Notes under the pieces: model-generated
Databases searched by the model: none
The model's input: the letters and a program-made list of their open reading frames with translations, nothing else
What the model was told of the DNA's origin: nothing
Origin: Gracilimonas amylolytica
Lineage (GTDB): Bacteria > Bacteroidota > Rhodothermia > Balneolales > Balneolaceae
NCBI RefSeq assembly: GCF_002911695.1
Contig: NZ_PQBS01000035.1
Location: 208,665 to 272,664, forward strand
DNA: 64,000 nucleotides
Direction: 5' to 3'
Program-made: the position numbers and the translations under genes
Part shown: piece after piece, positions 14,663 to 22,742 of the stretch
How positions within the stretch are numbered: position 1 is the stretch's first letter
How the letters are laid out: each line of letters opens with the position of its first letter

Positions 14663-16480
14663 TTATCCTGCTACCAGTACTTTTTCTTCAAATTTTTCAA
14701 ATATGCTTTGAAGTCGGGTTTGTTGTTCTTCCACCGTTCTAAGAATTGAACTCAGATTTTCACCTTCATATGGTTCAGATGTGGCAATTTCCTCACAATA
14801 CGCCATTCCCTTCTCAAGGTTATTTTTGAAGCGGGTCAGGCTTTTCATGTCAGCAACCGGATCTTCCGATTGATCCATGAGTTCCTCCAGGTAATCCACA
14901 TACATGATCATTTCTTTGGCAAACATATGCGGCCTTTCATCCGGCACCAGATTCAGACGGCCATAGATATGATCGGTCATTTCACGAAGGGAATACTGAC
15001 GGTCGAACCAGGCAATATTTGGGCCGGGACAGATAGCCTGAGGAGCCCGGTGTTCTTTCAGAATTCCCAGGCTTATTAAGGCTCCGTTTCCAAGGTGATC
15101 GCACAGGCAGGCCTTGTCGAGTACTTTATTCCGGGCTTTTTCTTTTTGTTCGTCAGAGACATCACTCTCGTTGATCTGATTGATCTTCAATAGTTGATAC
15201 TGAGTGGATGCGGTACAGATCGGGTTCTCAGTAAACTCCGTATTAGATTCCAGAAAACCTTTTGGACACGGAGATCCAGGTTTACCTTTTTCAATGCGTT
15301 CTTTGTGCCATTTTTCTGAACCGGTGTTTCTGACATTATTGAACGGCACCCCCAATGGAGATACCCCACTCAGATAAAGATCTTTTTCTTTGGCATCCTG
15401 TAATAATTTCATAGTCGGCTCATCTACCGTGGTAGCTTCGGGCACCATCAGAAAAGGACTTCCCCATCCCGTGGCATCCATATCAAAATCCTTTAGCAGG
15501 CGCTCTGCTTCACCATGTGTTCCTATTCCGCCCTGAACCGTTAAACGCGGCTCATTCATATCCCATGATGGATCAAAACCTCCATCCTGGTTTTCTTCAT
15601 AAAAACTCTCTATCAAAGGCTGAATAGCAGAACTCAGCATCTCTCTTTTTTCCTTGAATTCTTTCAGTAATGCCGGCAACAAATAGCCGTCGGAGGCAAA
15701 GGCATGTCCCCCACAATTCAATCCTGACTCAATTCGGTACTCAAACACCTCCAGTCCTTTTTTTGCCAGGTATTTACCCTGTATCAAAGCTGACCTGAAA
15801 TCACTCACCTTAAGAATGATCTTCTTTTTTATATTTCCTTTCACATCGCGATAAAAATCTTCGAACTCTGCAAGGTAATTATACAGGCGTGGATTAAATC
15901 CGGCTGACAGTATCAGACTTGAAGAAACCTTACTGTTAGCATAGCCACGTAAAGCCGCACTGCCATCACTGAATTCCGAGGTCATGGGTTGACCATTATT
16001 CGTATAACTGAAACCATCCACCTTCGCCATGATATTGACATCAATGGATCCCATTCTCATCTGTTCAGTAAGCCTTTCAGACAGTACGTCTGCATCATCT
16101 TCACCCTGTGTCCCCATCAGCTTCAGGTATAGTCTTCGCAGATCTGATGAATCAGGAAGCATTTCAAAATACCTGGCCTTCTCGTTGTCCTCAAAAAATG
16201 GCTGAGCCTTTATCTCCTCAAATTTCTGCTGAACCAGGTCCTGAACCATATCAAGATAGGCTGTGATCCGTTTGGCTCTTCCATCCACGGCTTTTCTGGG
16301 AATGTTGGTATAGGGAAGATCAAATACTTTAGAGTAATGTTTCCGGATACGTTCCACCAATAGGTCATCCACAATGGAGATAACGGAGTTAATACCGTAT
16401 GGTGCCACACGGATGGGGGAATCTATAGAGTGTCCGGTCCCCATTACGGGGATTGAAAATGTATGAAGTGCGTTTTGCAT
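14663..16480 (-). CDS. 605-aa nitronate monooxygenase/FabK-like protein with Cys-rich C-terminal region
   Basis: The N-terminus contains FSIPVMGTGHSIDSPIRVA and GINSVISIVDD. The middle has LKVSDFRSA and GLNCGGHA (C256). Then TVQGGIGTHGEAERLL (about 314-329) and DATGWGSPFLMVPEAT (335-350) resemble the FMN-phosphate and substrate loops of the TIM-barrel nitronate monooxygenase/FabK fold. Ordinary members are 320-380 residues. This one has about 230 more, with five Cys in 80 residues (C405, C422, C458, C460, C484) that could hold an Fe-S cluster. There is no signal peptide, so it is cytosolic. It sits between the RIC gene and the membrane genes. Removal of a nitro or NO-derived compound is inferred. 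Substrate is unknown. Confidence 0.6.
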   Translation of the reverse strand: MQNALHTFSIPVMGTGHSIDSPIRVAPYGINSVISIVDDLLVERIRKHYSKVFDLPYTNIPRKAVDGRAKRITAYLDMVQDLVQQKFEEIKAQPFFEDNEKARYFEMLPDSSDLRRLYLKLMGTQGEDDADVLSERLTEQMRMGSIDVNIMAKVDGFSYTNNGQPMTSEFSDGSAALRGYANSKVSSSLILSAGFNPRLYNYLAEFEDFYRDVKGNIKKKIILKVSDFRSALIQGKYLAKKGLEVFEYRIESGLNCGGHAFASDGYLLPALLKEFKEKREMLSSAIQPLIESFYEENQDGGFDPSWDMNEPRLTVQGGIGTHGEAERLLKDFDMDATGWGSPFLMVPEATTVDEPTMKLLQDAKEKDLYLSGVSPLGVPFNNVRNTGSEKWHKERIEKGKPGSPCPKGFLESNTEFTENPICTASTQYQLLKINQINESDVSDEQKEKARNKVLDKACLCDHLGNGALISLGILKEHRAPQAICPGPNIAWFDRQYSLREMTDHIYGRLNLVPDERPHMFAKEMIMYVDYLEELMDQSEDPVADMKSLTRFKNNLEKGMAYCEEIATSEPYEGENLSSILRTVEEQQTRLQSIFEKFEEKVLVAG

Positions 16481-16576
16481 AAATTATTGGAGGTGAAATT
16501 GCGGATTACGTTACGCCATAACCCAAACTATGATATACTTTAGATATGAAGGTATGATGAAGCATCTTTATACCTT

Positions 16577-16619
16577 AAAAAACCGGTCACCAGCCCCAAA
16601 ACAAAGCTGAAATGACCGG
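16577..16619 (-). terminator. Terminator after the RIC gene
   Basis: Read on the minus strand, CCGGTCA (complement of 16613-16619) pairs with TGACCGG (complement of 16583-16589). An inner CAGC/GCTG stem and a run of six T (16577-16582) complete it. So the 605-aa gene probably has its own promoter in 16481-16576. Confidence 0.82.
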
Positions 16620-16633
16620 CCCCAACTGACAGT

Positions 16634-17329
16634 TTAGTTCAAGCTTTTTTCAAGCTTGAGTGCTTTTGGAAACAGAATATTATTCTCCAGGTGAACATGC
16701 TTGTGAAGATCATCCTGAAAACCCTGTAGGTTTTGAAATAACACCCGGTATGATGAACACGCATTTGATGGAGGATTAAATCCATTCGTCAACGCTTCGA
16801 TCTGCGCCATGATCTCTCCGGCACTATCATGTTCATCTTCTAAGGCTTCGACGATGGCATCCTTCACCGATCCTTTTTTATTCTCTCTAACCAATTCTTT
16901 GATCTGAGGAAACAGGTCTTCTTCTTCCTTCTGTAAATGAGCCATCATTTCTGCTCTAAGCTCAAAGACCAATTCCCTGATCTCGTTCAGTTCCGGATCT
17001 CGGTCACCATGTACACGTGATACCTTCTCAGCATAAAATGCCAGTTCAGGTAACATCTTCCGTACAAAACTGTGATGGTTGTTCTCGATGTAATCAGCCA
17101 GGAAATCCAGCGACCAATCGTTGTAATTATGCTCCGTTTCTCCGGTATTCTTAAGGGCTTCAAGCTCATTTATAACAGCTTCGACGTCAACTTTTTTAGA
17201 AGAACACGCCTTCCCGAGTGTCTTACCTCCGCCACAGCAGAAATCAAGTCCATGCGACCTGAGCACCTGTGCGGTTCTGTAATCTTCGGCTACAATTTCT
17301 CCAACCGGCTTTTGTGTTAAATTATTCAT
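16634..17329 (-). CDS. ric: RIC/YtfE/ScdA, di-iron repair protein for nitrosative damage
   Basis: A 231-residue protein with an N-terminal DUF542/ScdA domain: GLDFCCGGG carries C31-C32, and C42 follows. A hemerythrin-like domain (about 75-228) has the iron ligands NHH, HLQKEEEDLFP, EDEHD and HVHLENNILFP. Known function: repair of Fe-S clusters damaged by NO or peroxide. It may release iron or process NO. In many bacteria it is controlled by NsrR or an FNR-type regulator; here the next upstream gene encodes an Rrf2 protein. A candidate AAGA-N8-TCTT operator lies 14 bases before the ATG. Confidence 0.95.
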   Translation of the reverse strand: MNNLTQKPVGEIVAEDYRTAQVLRSHGLDFCCGGGKTLGKACSSKKVDVEAVINELEALKNTGETEHNYNDWSLDFLADYIENNHHSFVRKMLPELAFYAEKVSRVHGDRDPELNEIRELVFELRAEMMAHLQKEEEDLFPQIKELVRENKKGSVKDAIVEALEDEHDSAGEIMAQIEALTNGFNPPSNACSSYRVLFQNLQGFQDDLHKHVHLENNILFPKALKLEKSLN

Positions 17330-17342
17330 GGTTTTATGTTTT

Positions 17343-17358
17343 AAGAGTATTATATCTT
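17343..17358. promoter_or_regulatory. Candidate Rrf2 operator before the RIC gene
   Basis: AAGAGTATTATATCTT fits AAGA-N8-TCTT, the core also found before the nos operon and, with one base changed, before the Rrf2 gene. It ends 14 bases from the start codon. Confidence 0.45.
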
Positions 17359-17398
17359 ATTTAAAATTAAATTTTTTGTCAGTTCTGACTTTTCTCTA

Positions 17399-17851
17399 CT
17401 ACTGCCAGGAGAACTCTCCCTCTGCAGTCAATCTGAAATGCTTTTCTTTTCCTTCTTCAGCGATCTCATTCAGCGTCATTCGTTTCAGCATGTTCTCGAT
17501 CTTACCTCTGGCTCCCACCCAATGATCGTGCAGGGGACAAGGTTCCTGTAATCCACAACCGGGTAATCCCAGCGCGCATTGTGTAAATAAACCGGGACCA
17601 TCTATTGCAATAACCAAGTCGAATAAGGTGGCATTCTGCCCATTGGATGAAAGCCTTACCCCGCCGTTAGGCCCTTTATAGGACTCCACGTACCCATCTG
17701 CGGTTAATTGCTGAAGGATCTTCGTCAAAAAATGAAAGGAGATCTCCAGTTCCTCACTGATCTCTTTCAGGGAATGGTATTCATTTCCTCTTTTTGAAGC
17801 CAGGTACAAGGAGGCTCGTAAACCGTACACGCAAGACTTGGATAGTAACAT
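17399..17851 (-). CDS. Rrf2-family regulator, NsrR/IscR-like
   Basis: A 150-residue winged-helix protein. The helix-turn-helix spans about 27-50 (SLKEISEELEIS..FLTKILQQL), the wing is GPNGGVRL, and three Cys follow in CX6CX5C spacing (C92, C99, C105). That matches Fe-S-binding Rrf2 proteins such as NsrR (NO sensor) and IscR. Position between hemN and RIC favours an NsrR-like NO sensor; no Isc/Suf genes are nearby. AAGAC-N6-GTCTG lies 10 bases upstream of the start, suggesting autoregulation. Signal and targets are inference. Confidence 0.9.
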   Translation of the reverse strand: MLLSKSCVYGLRASLYLASKRGNEYHSLKEISEELEISFHFLTKILQQLTADGYVESYKGPNGGVRLSSNGQNATLFDLVIAIDGPGLFTQCALGLPGCGLQEPCPLHDHWVGARGKIENMLKRMTLNEIAEEGKEKHFRLTAEGEFSWQ

Positions 17852-17861
17852 AAACTTATTT

Positions 17862-17877
17862 AAGACTTCTTTGTCTG
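17862..17877. promoter_or_regulatory. Candidate autoregulatory Rrf2 operator
   Basis: AAGACTTCTTTGTCTG contains AGAC-N6-GTCT, nearly identical to the site at 8863-8880 before the nos operon (both have a pyrimidine-rich centre). It ends 10 bases before the Rrf2 gene start. Confidence 0.5.
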
Positions 17878-17939
17878 AAATTACACATAATTACTCAAAA
17901 TACCATGGTATTATTATTCATTTTGTGGATTTTACAACT

Positions 17940-19292
17940 TTAAACCGTTTTCGAGAACATTCGTTCTTTGGGGCGCGAAAGATCCATCTTCAGATCAAAG
18001 GCCATGCAGATATTCCTCACAAATGGAATCCCTTTCTCCGTTACAAAAACATGACGCCCGTCTATCGTAACGAGTCCGTCTTTCTGCAGGTCTTTCAACC
18101 GGTGTTTTATTAGGTCGAACTGTTCATTTTCACCGTGAAATTCGGTTTCAAAATTACACATCACATTCAGGATCTGCTCACGTATCTGCAGGTCTTCCTC
18201 ATTTAGGATATGGCCACGATATACCGGGATCTCTCCCCTCTCAACGCGTTCCTCATAATCCTTCAGTTGTTTTTCATTCTGGGCAAAACTAAACCAACTG
18301 TCACTGATTGCAGACATTCCCAGGCCGATCATCACCTTTGTGGCACCGGCGGTATAACCCATAAAGTTTCTGTGCAGACTTCCATCTTGCATGGCTTTGT
18401 ACAGGCTGTCTGTTTTTAAAGCGAAATGATCCATCCCGATCTCAACATATCCGTTATCATAGAACATCTGCTTACCCAATTCGTACAGGGCTCTTTTTTC
18501 ATCATCTTTCGGCAGGTCATCTTCATTAAAACCACGCTGCCCGTTGCCTTTGATCCATGGTACGTGCGCATAACTGTAAAAAGCTATCCGATCCGGCTTC
18601 AATTCATTCGTCTTGTTGATGGTCTCCTCAATCCCCTGCAGCGTTTGATGTGGCAACCCAAACACCAGGTCATGATTTACAGAGGTATAGCCGATCTCCT
18701 TAGACCATTCATGAACTTTCTTTACGTTCTCAAACGGCTGTATCCGGTTGATCGCCAGCTGAACCTGAGGATCATAATCCTGCACTCCGTAAGACACCCT
18801 TCTGAAACCCAGATCATATAAGGTTTGCAGGTGTTCTTTTGAGGTGTTATTAGGGTGACCTTCGAAACTGAATTCGAAATCTTCTTTCAGTTCCGCCCCT
18901 TCAAGTATTCCATTGATGAGCTGTTTTAGATTTTCGGTGCTGAAGAAAGTGGGGGTTCCGCCCCCTAAATGAATTTCCTTGATCTTCGGTTTTTCAGGAA
19001 GCAGCTCCAGATACAGATCCCACTCCTTTAGAACGGTTTTGATATAGGGATCTTCAACCTCATGGCGCTTGGTGATCTTTTTATGGCAGCCACAAAACGT
19101 ACATAAGCTTTCACAGAAAGGCAGGTGTATATATAAGGAGATCCCCTCTTCTTTCCAGCTTTCAAAGGATCTCAACAGCGTGTATTCCCACTTAGCTGCT
19201 GTAAATTGCTCCTCATTCCAGAAAGGGACCGTTGGGTAAGAGGTATATCTCGGCCCCGGTACGTTGTATTTTCGTATCAGCTCAATGTCCAT
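17940..19292 (-). CDS. hemN: HemN, oxygen-independent coproporphyrinogen III dehydrogenase
   Basis: A 450-residue radical SAM enzyme with CESLCTFCGC (C60, C64, C67, and C69 of the HemN CxxxCxxCxC type). The N-terminus YNVPGPRYTSYPT is diagnostic of true HemN rather than HemW. It decarboxylates coproporphyrinogen III to protoporphyrinogen IX without O2, so heme for cytochromes can be made at low oxygen. It is the first gene of the minus-strand island. A TTGA-N6-TCAA site lies 59 bases upstream, consistent with classical FNR-type control of hemN. Confidence 0.97.
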   Translation of the reverse strand: MDIELIRKYNVPGPRYTSYPTVPFWNEEQFTAAKWEYTLLRSFESWKEEGISLYIHLPFCESLCTFCGCHKKITKRHEVEDPYIKTVLKEWDLYLELLPEKPKIKEIHLGGGTPTFFSTENLKQLINGILEGAELKEDFEFSFEGHPNNTSKEHLQTLYDLGFRRVSYGVQDYDPQVQLAINRIQPFENVKKVHEWSKEIGYTSVNHDLVFGLPHQTLQGIEETINKTNELKPDRIAFYSYAHVPWIKGNGQRGFNEDDLPKDDEKRALYELGKQMFYDNGYVEIGMDHFALKTDSLYKAMQDGSLHRNFMGYTAGATKVMIGLGMSAISDSWFSFAQNEKQLKDYEERVERGEIPVYRGHILNEEDLQIREQILNVMCNFETEFHGENEQFDLIKHRLKDLQKDGLVTIDGRHVFVTEKGIPFVRNICMAFDLKMDLSRPKERMFSKTV

Positions 19293-19334
19293 CGTTCCTC
19301 ATAGTTTAGATTCGCATGATACCACACCTATATT

Positions 19335-19364
19335 AAGATTTAGTGAATCTTTGAATACCCTCAA
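19335..19364. promoter_or_regulatory. hemN control region: inverted repeat plus TTGA-N6-TCAA
   Basis: AAGATT-N5-AATCTT (19335-19351) abuts TTGAATACCCTCAA (19351-19364), a 14-bp Crp/Fnr-type site. The first is like the AAGA..TCTT motif but with nine bases between the tetranucleotides. The site centre is about 65 bases before the ATG. Confidence 0.5.
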
Positions 19365-19486
19365 CAAATACCCCTCTGATCAACTCCATAAATGTTTTTT
19401 ATTTCGACTTTACAGCTGAAATGCTTACCATAAGCGCGGCTTAATCATGGCAGTAAAATAACTTCTGCCTATTCTCAATATTATTA

Positions 19487-19514
19487 TTGCTTTACTTAGT
19501 ACAGGCGGTATAAT
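19487..19514 (+). promoter_or_regulatory. Sigma-70-like promoter of the Nramp-like gene
   Basis: TTGCTT-N16-TATAAT with a perfect -10. It would leave a leader of about 80 bases before the ATG at 19603. The rest of 19293-19602 holds no gene that I can see. Confidence 0.45.
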
Positions 19515-19602
19515 TATTTCATTTACCAACCATTATAGTTGCCTGTTCTCTCACATAAGCCACTCTAAACACATATAATTCAACAATTTTAAATACTGAT
19601 AC

Positions 19603-20850
19603 ATGAAAGAATTTTTCGCAAACTTCTTTGATAAATATGGACTGTCATTCATCATGGTTGCCAGCTACTTTGGCAGTGGTTCTATCTTTATTGCAAGTCA
19701 AGCCGGGGTAGAATACGGATACATATTAATATGGGCTGTTATTGGGGCAGTGATGCTTGGTTTTATGGCACAGGATATGAGTGCCCGGCTTGGTATTTAT
19801 GGTGATACATTAATGACCTTCATTCGAAAGAAACTGGGTAAAAATGGAGCTCTTATTCTCGCCTTGTTTTTATCACTTGGGTGTATTGCCTGGACCCTGG
19901 CATTAACAGCCGCGGTGGGAATGAGCTTTGAGGTACTAACAGGTGGTGCCGTTGCATGGCAACCCCTGGCTGTCGTAACCGGGATCGTTGCCATCATAGT
20001 TGGTACCCTTCACTACGGGTATGTTGAAAAGGTTATGACCGGAATGATGTTTTTGCTTCTGGTTCTTTACCTGGTGGTAGCCGGGGCTAGTGGTCCTGAT
20101 ATGGTAGAAGTTGCAAAGGGTTTCATTCCTTCCATTCCTGACACAGGAGCCATGCTGCTTGGGGCTGCCATTCTGGGAACGACAGCTTTATGGCCAAATT
20201 TTTTCCTTGAATCCATTCTTGTTAAAAGAAAGGGGTGGAACAGTGACAAGCACGTTAAGAGTATGCGAACTGATCTCACCATGGGTTATACCGTTGGAGG
20301 TTTGATCACTGTGGCAATTATAATTGTATCTGCTGCCGTATTACGACCTGCCGGATATACTGAATTATCCACCTTTGTGGCACCCGGTGAAGCCCTTGAG
20401 ATCGTATTGGGGCGATGGGCGATGATCGTCTTCCTGATCGGAGTGATAGCCGCTGCCTTCAACAGTATCGTTCCAATTATGTGGACCGTGCCTTATATGA
20501 TACTTGAAGCCCTCGACATTGACCACAAGGAAGGAAGCAGCAAGCAGTTCAAAATGATCTTTGCAGGTGGAATTCTTATTGGAATGTTTTCTCCGCTTGT
20601 AGCAAAAGTAACCGGATTAAGTGTTGTGGAAATGATCACCCTGTTCCCTGCCTATAATGGGGTGTTTGGTTTACCCATCACAGCTGCACTCTTATTCTGG
20701 GCGATGAACGATAAAAAGCTCATGGGAGCCAACACCAACTCATGGAAGCTGAATGTTGCCAATGTCACTCTTGTACTTTTTTCGGCTTACATTGCAATAA
20801 ATTCAGCCCAGGGCGTACTTTCTGCGATCTTTGGCGGAATGTTTCAGTAA
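19603..20850 (+). CDS. Divergent Nramp-family metal-ion transporter
   Basis: A 415-residue protein with about 11 helices and the general Nramp/LeuT layout. The canonical TM1 metal motif DPGN is not present; the equivalent stretch reads FGSGSIFIASQAG (23-35). The TM6 MPH-type motif is also absent; the stretch is TALWPNFF (about 194-201). So this belongs to a divergent branch, in which substrate may be Mg2+, another cation, or a non-metal. It has its own promoter and terminator, divergent from hemN. Substrate cannot be assigned from sequence. Confidence 0.75.
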   Translation: MKEFFANFFDKYGLSFIMVASYFGSGSIFIASQAGVEYGYILIWAVIGAVMLGFMAQDMSARLGIYGDTLMTFIRKKLGKNGALILALFLSLGCIAWTLALTAAVGMSFEVLTGGAVAWQPLAVVTGIVAIIVGTLHYGYVEKVMTGMMFLLLVLYLVVAGASGPDMVEVAKGFIPSIPDTGAMLLGAAILGTTALWPNFFLESILVKRKGWNSDKHVKSMRTDLTMGYTVGGLITVAIIIVSAAVLRPAGYTELSTFVAPGEALEIVLGRWAMIVFLIGVIAAAFNSIVPIMWTVPYMILEALDIDHKEGSSKQFKMIFAGGILIGMFSPLVAKVTGLSVVEMITLFPAYNGVFGLPITAALLFWAMNDKKLMGANTNSWKLNVANVTLVLFSAYIAINSAQGVLSAIFGGMFQ

Positions 20851-20867
20851 ACGAAACTTCATCTTAT

Positions 20868-20902
20868 ACCTGATACCACAATGGTATCAGGTGTTTGTTT
20901 TT
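20868..20902 (+). terminator. Terminator after the Nramp-like gene
   Basis: ACCTGATACC (20868-20877) and GGTATCAGGT (20883-20892) are perfect 10-base arms with a 5-base loop, followed by GTTTGTTTTT. Confidence 0.9.
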
Positions 20903-20953
20903 AATTATCTGCAACCTTACGATCTGACATAAACCAAAAACCCTCTGCCTTTT

Positions 20954-21784
20954 ATGTACTTATATATAAGCCTCTTTTTAACTGCAATGACTGCAATGAG
21001 TACAGAGATCATGATCCTGCTGCTCGTGATCGCATTAGTAGGAGGTATTTGTATAACAACCATTGGGCCAGGAGGTATCTTTGTGACCATCGCTTTATTT
21101 GCCTTGCTTCCACTCGACCCAAGCACAGTAGCCGGTACAGCCAGTGCCACCTTCATAGCCACAGGCATTGTGGGTAGCCTGGGGTATTTAAAATCAGGTG
21201 AACTAAAGGGAAATGTGGCCGGTAAAGCAGCCGGTGTACTGAGCTTGACTTCTGTGATCGGAGCATTTGCCGGAGCACAGATCAATACGTTGTTAGATAA
21301 ATCCCTGTTTGCTGTACTATTGGGTCTGTTTGTATTCTTTACAGGGATCCTGATCCTCTATCGCCAGAAAAAGCAACTTAAACCTGATAGTAAATTGAAG
21401 ATGGATTCATCAAGAGGATTACTTTGGCTTGGTGGGGTTGGACTTGCCGTTGGCCTGCCCGGTGGATTATTAGGCGTTGGCGGACCTGTTCTGGCCGTAC
21501 CTTTGATGGTTGTCCTCGGTGTTCCAATGTTACTATCGGTGGCACTTGCCCAGGTTCAGTCCATATTTATATCGGGATTCGCCACTGTCGGGTATATGAT
21601 CCATGATGCCGTGGATTGGTACCTGGCTCTTTTTCTTACTGTACCTTTACTAATAGGCACCATTTCCGGATGGTATATCGCACAACGAATAAAAGCCAGC
21701 AAATTACAGGTATCGCTTGCGTTGGTATTGATCGCACTGGGTATCTACCTGATCGCCGGTGGAGCAACCCCGGGTGGGGCCTGA
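20954..21784 (+). CDS. TauE/SafE-family anion exporter
   Basis: A 276-residue protein with about eight helices and two similar halves. Each half has a Gly-rich motif: GGICITTIGPGGI (about 29-41) and GLPGGLLGVGGPV (about 169-181), diagnostic of TauE/SafE permeases. These move sulfite, sulfoacetate or related anions across the inner membrane. The start is uncertain: ATG at 20954 gives 276 residues, and ATG at 20996 gives 262 and still starts ahead of helix 1. Neither has a clear ribosome site. A tandem 9-base duplication CTGCAATGA occupies 20983-21000. It converges on the DUF420 gene. Confidence 0.85.
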   Translation: MYLYISLFLTAMTAMSTEIMILLLVIALVGGICITTIGPGGIFVTIALFALLPLDPSTVAGTASATFIATGIVGSLGYLKSGELKGNVAGKAAGVLSLTSVIGAFAGAQINTLLDKSLFAVLLGLFVFFTGILILYRQKKQLKPDSKLKMDSSRGLLWLGGVGLAVGLPGGLLGVGGPVLAVPLMVVLGVPMLLSVALAQVQSIFISGFATVGYMIHDAVDWYLALFLTVPLLIGTISGWYIAQRIKASKLQVSLALVLIALGIYLIAGGATPGGA

Positions 21785-21785
21785 G

Positions 21786-21888
21786 GAATATTGAATATTC
21801 AACTCTGAATTACGAATTAAGAAGTTACTTTTGTTCATACTCTTTGTACTTCAACATTGAATGTTCCTTTGTTCAATATTCGATATTC
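21786..21888. repeat. Long imperfect inverted repeat between convergent genes
   Basis: Arms 21786-21803 and 21871-21888 are complementary over 18 bases with two mismatches. The 67-base AT-rich loop carries further 'attgaat/attcaat' copies. It lies exactly between convergent stop codons and may stop transcription from both sides or be a decayed intergenic repeat. Confidence 0.5.
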
Positions 21889-21889
21889 A

Positions 21890-22459
21890 TCACCCCCAGA
21901 TCTTCAGCATAAAGAAGACCACCACCCCGGTCACTGATACATAGAGCCAGATCGGGAATGTCCAGCGGGATACTTTCCGGTGAGTGGTGAATTTTCCACT
22001 GAAGGCAAAGTAAAAGCTTGCAAGCACCAGGGGCACCACAAATACTGACAGTATAATATGACTGATCAGGATGAAAAAATAAATCGGTCTTATAAGTCCT
22101 TCCCCCAGAAACCTGGTATCCCCTACAAAATGATGATACACCACATAGCTCACCAAAAATAAAGCAGAGGTCACAAAAGCAGCCAGGTTGAATTTCATAT
22201 GCTTTTGAAAATCCCGTCTTTTGATCTCCCTGAATGCCAGTAAAAGAAAAACGGTACTCAAAGAATTGAGTGCGGCATTAACGGCTGATAAATTTCCGAT
22301 CCAGCTTACCGGAGCCTCGGCTCCCTCGTTAAAATAGATCAGCCAGAATAAAAACAGGATCGCAATTGTGCTCAACCCAATGATAAAGGAAAGCGCTTTT
22401 TTCGCACTGACCTGCTCTAAGATCTTCGAAGATTCAGGAAATTTTACATTTTCACTCAT
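21890..22459 (-). CDS. DUF420 membrane protein, probable cytochrome oxidase assembly factor
   Basis: A 189-residue protein with five predicted helices. A conserved pattern of NALNSLS, KHMKFNLAAF, YHHFVG and LISHIILS carries His residues (about 88, 109-110, 136), as in the DUF420 (YozB/CtaM-like) family linked to heme-copper oxidase maturation in Firmicutes and Bacteroidota. It is divergent from the ACIII-caa3 operon, which supports that role. Direct evidence for function in this lineage is not available from sequence. Confidence 0.8.
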   Translation of the reverse strand: MSENVKFPESSKILEQVSAKKALSFIIGLSTIAILFLFWLIYFNEGAEAPVSWIGNLSAVNAALNSLSTVFLLLAFREIKRRDFQKHMKFNLAAFVTSALFLVSYVVYHHFVGDTRFLGEGLIRPIYFFILISHIILSVFVVPLVLASFYFAFSGKFTTHRKVSRWTFPIWLYVSVTGVVVFFMLKIWG

Positions 22460-22567
22460 GATGATAATCCTCTATTCGGTTATAGGGCAAAGTTAAGGCA
22501 AACAAAACTAAATACAGAGTTTTTCAATTCATTTTGAGGCATTTTTGTCAAATGTATACTATCTTTT

Positions 22568-22600
22568 CGACTTCACATTACACATGTGTATTGTAAGTCG
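22568..22600. promoter_or_regulatory. Nested palindrome upstream of the respiratory operon
   Basis: A perfect 12-bp palindrome TACACATGTGTA (22579-22590) lies inside CGACTT (22568-22573) and AAGTCG (22595-22600). It is 143 bases before actA and 109 bases from the DUF420 start, in the divergent 283-base region. A second inverted repeat, TCAA-N6-TTGA, lies nearby at about 22524-22537. Confidence 0.35.
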
Positions 22601-22742
22601 CGGTATTTCCTATTTAGAACAGTTTTAAATAATCAGCTATCACCTCTTTTTGTTCAATTTAGAATGAAAAAATTGATAGATTTGCGCGGCTTCTTAATGG
22701 GAGCATTTTGCTCTATACCTAAACATAAAATAAGCAATCTTT

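Noticed and set aside
17378-17389. GTCAG-TT-CTGAC palindrome upstream of ric
   Set aside because: Symmetric, but different in orientation from the shared AAGA-N8-TCTT motif and not repeated elsewhere; no support beyond symmetry.
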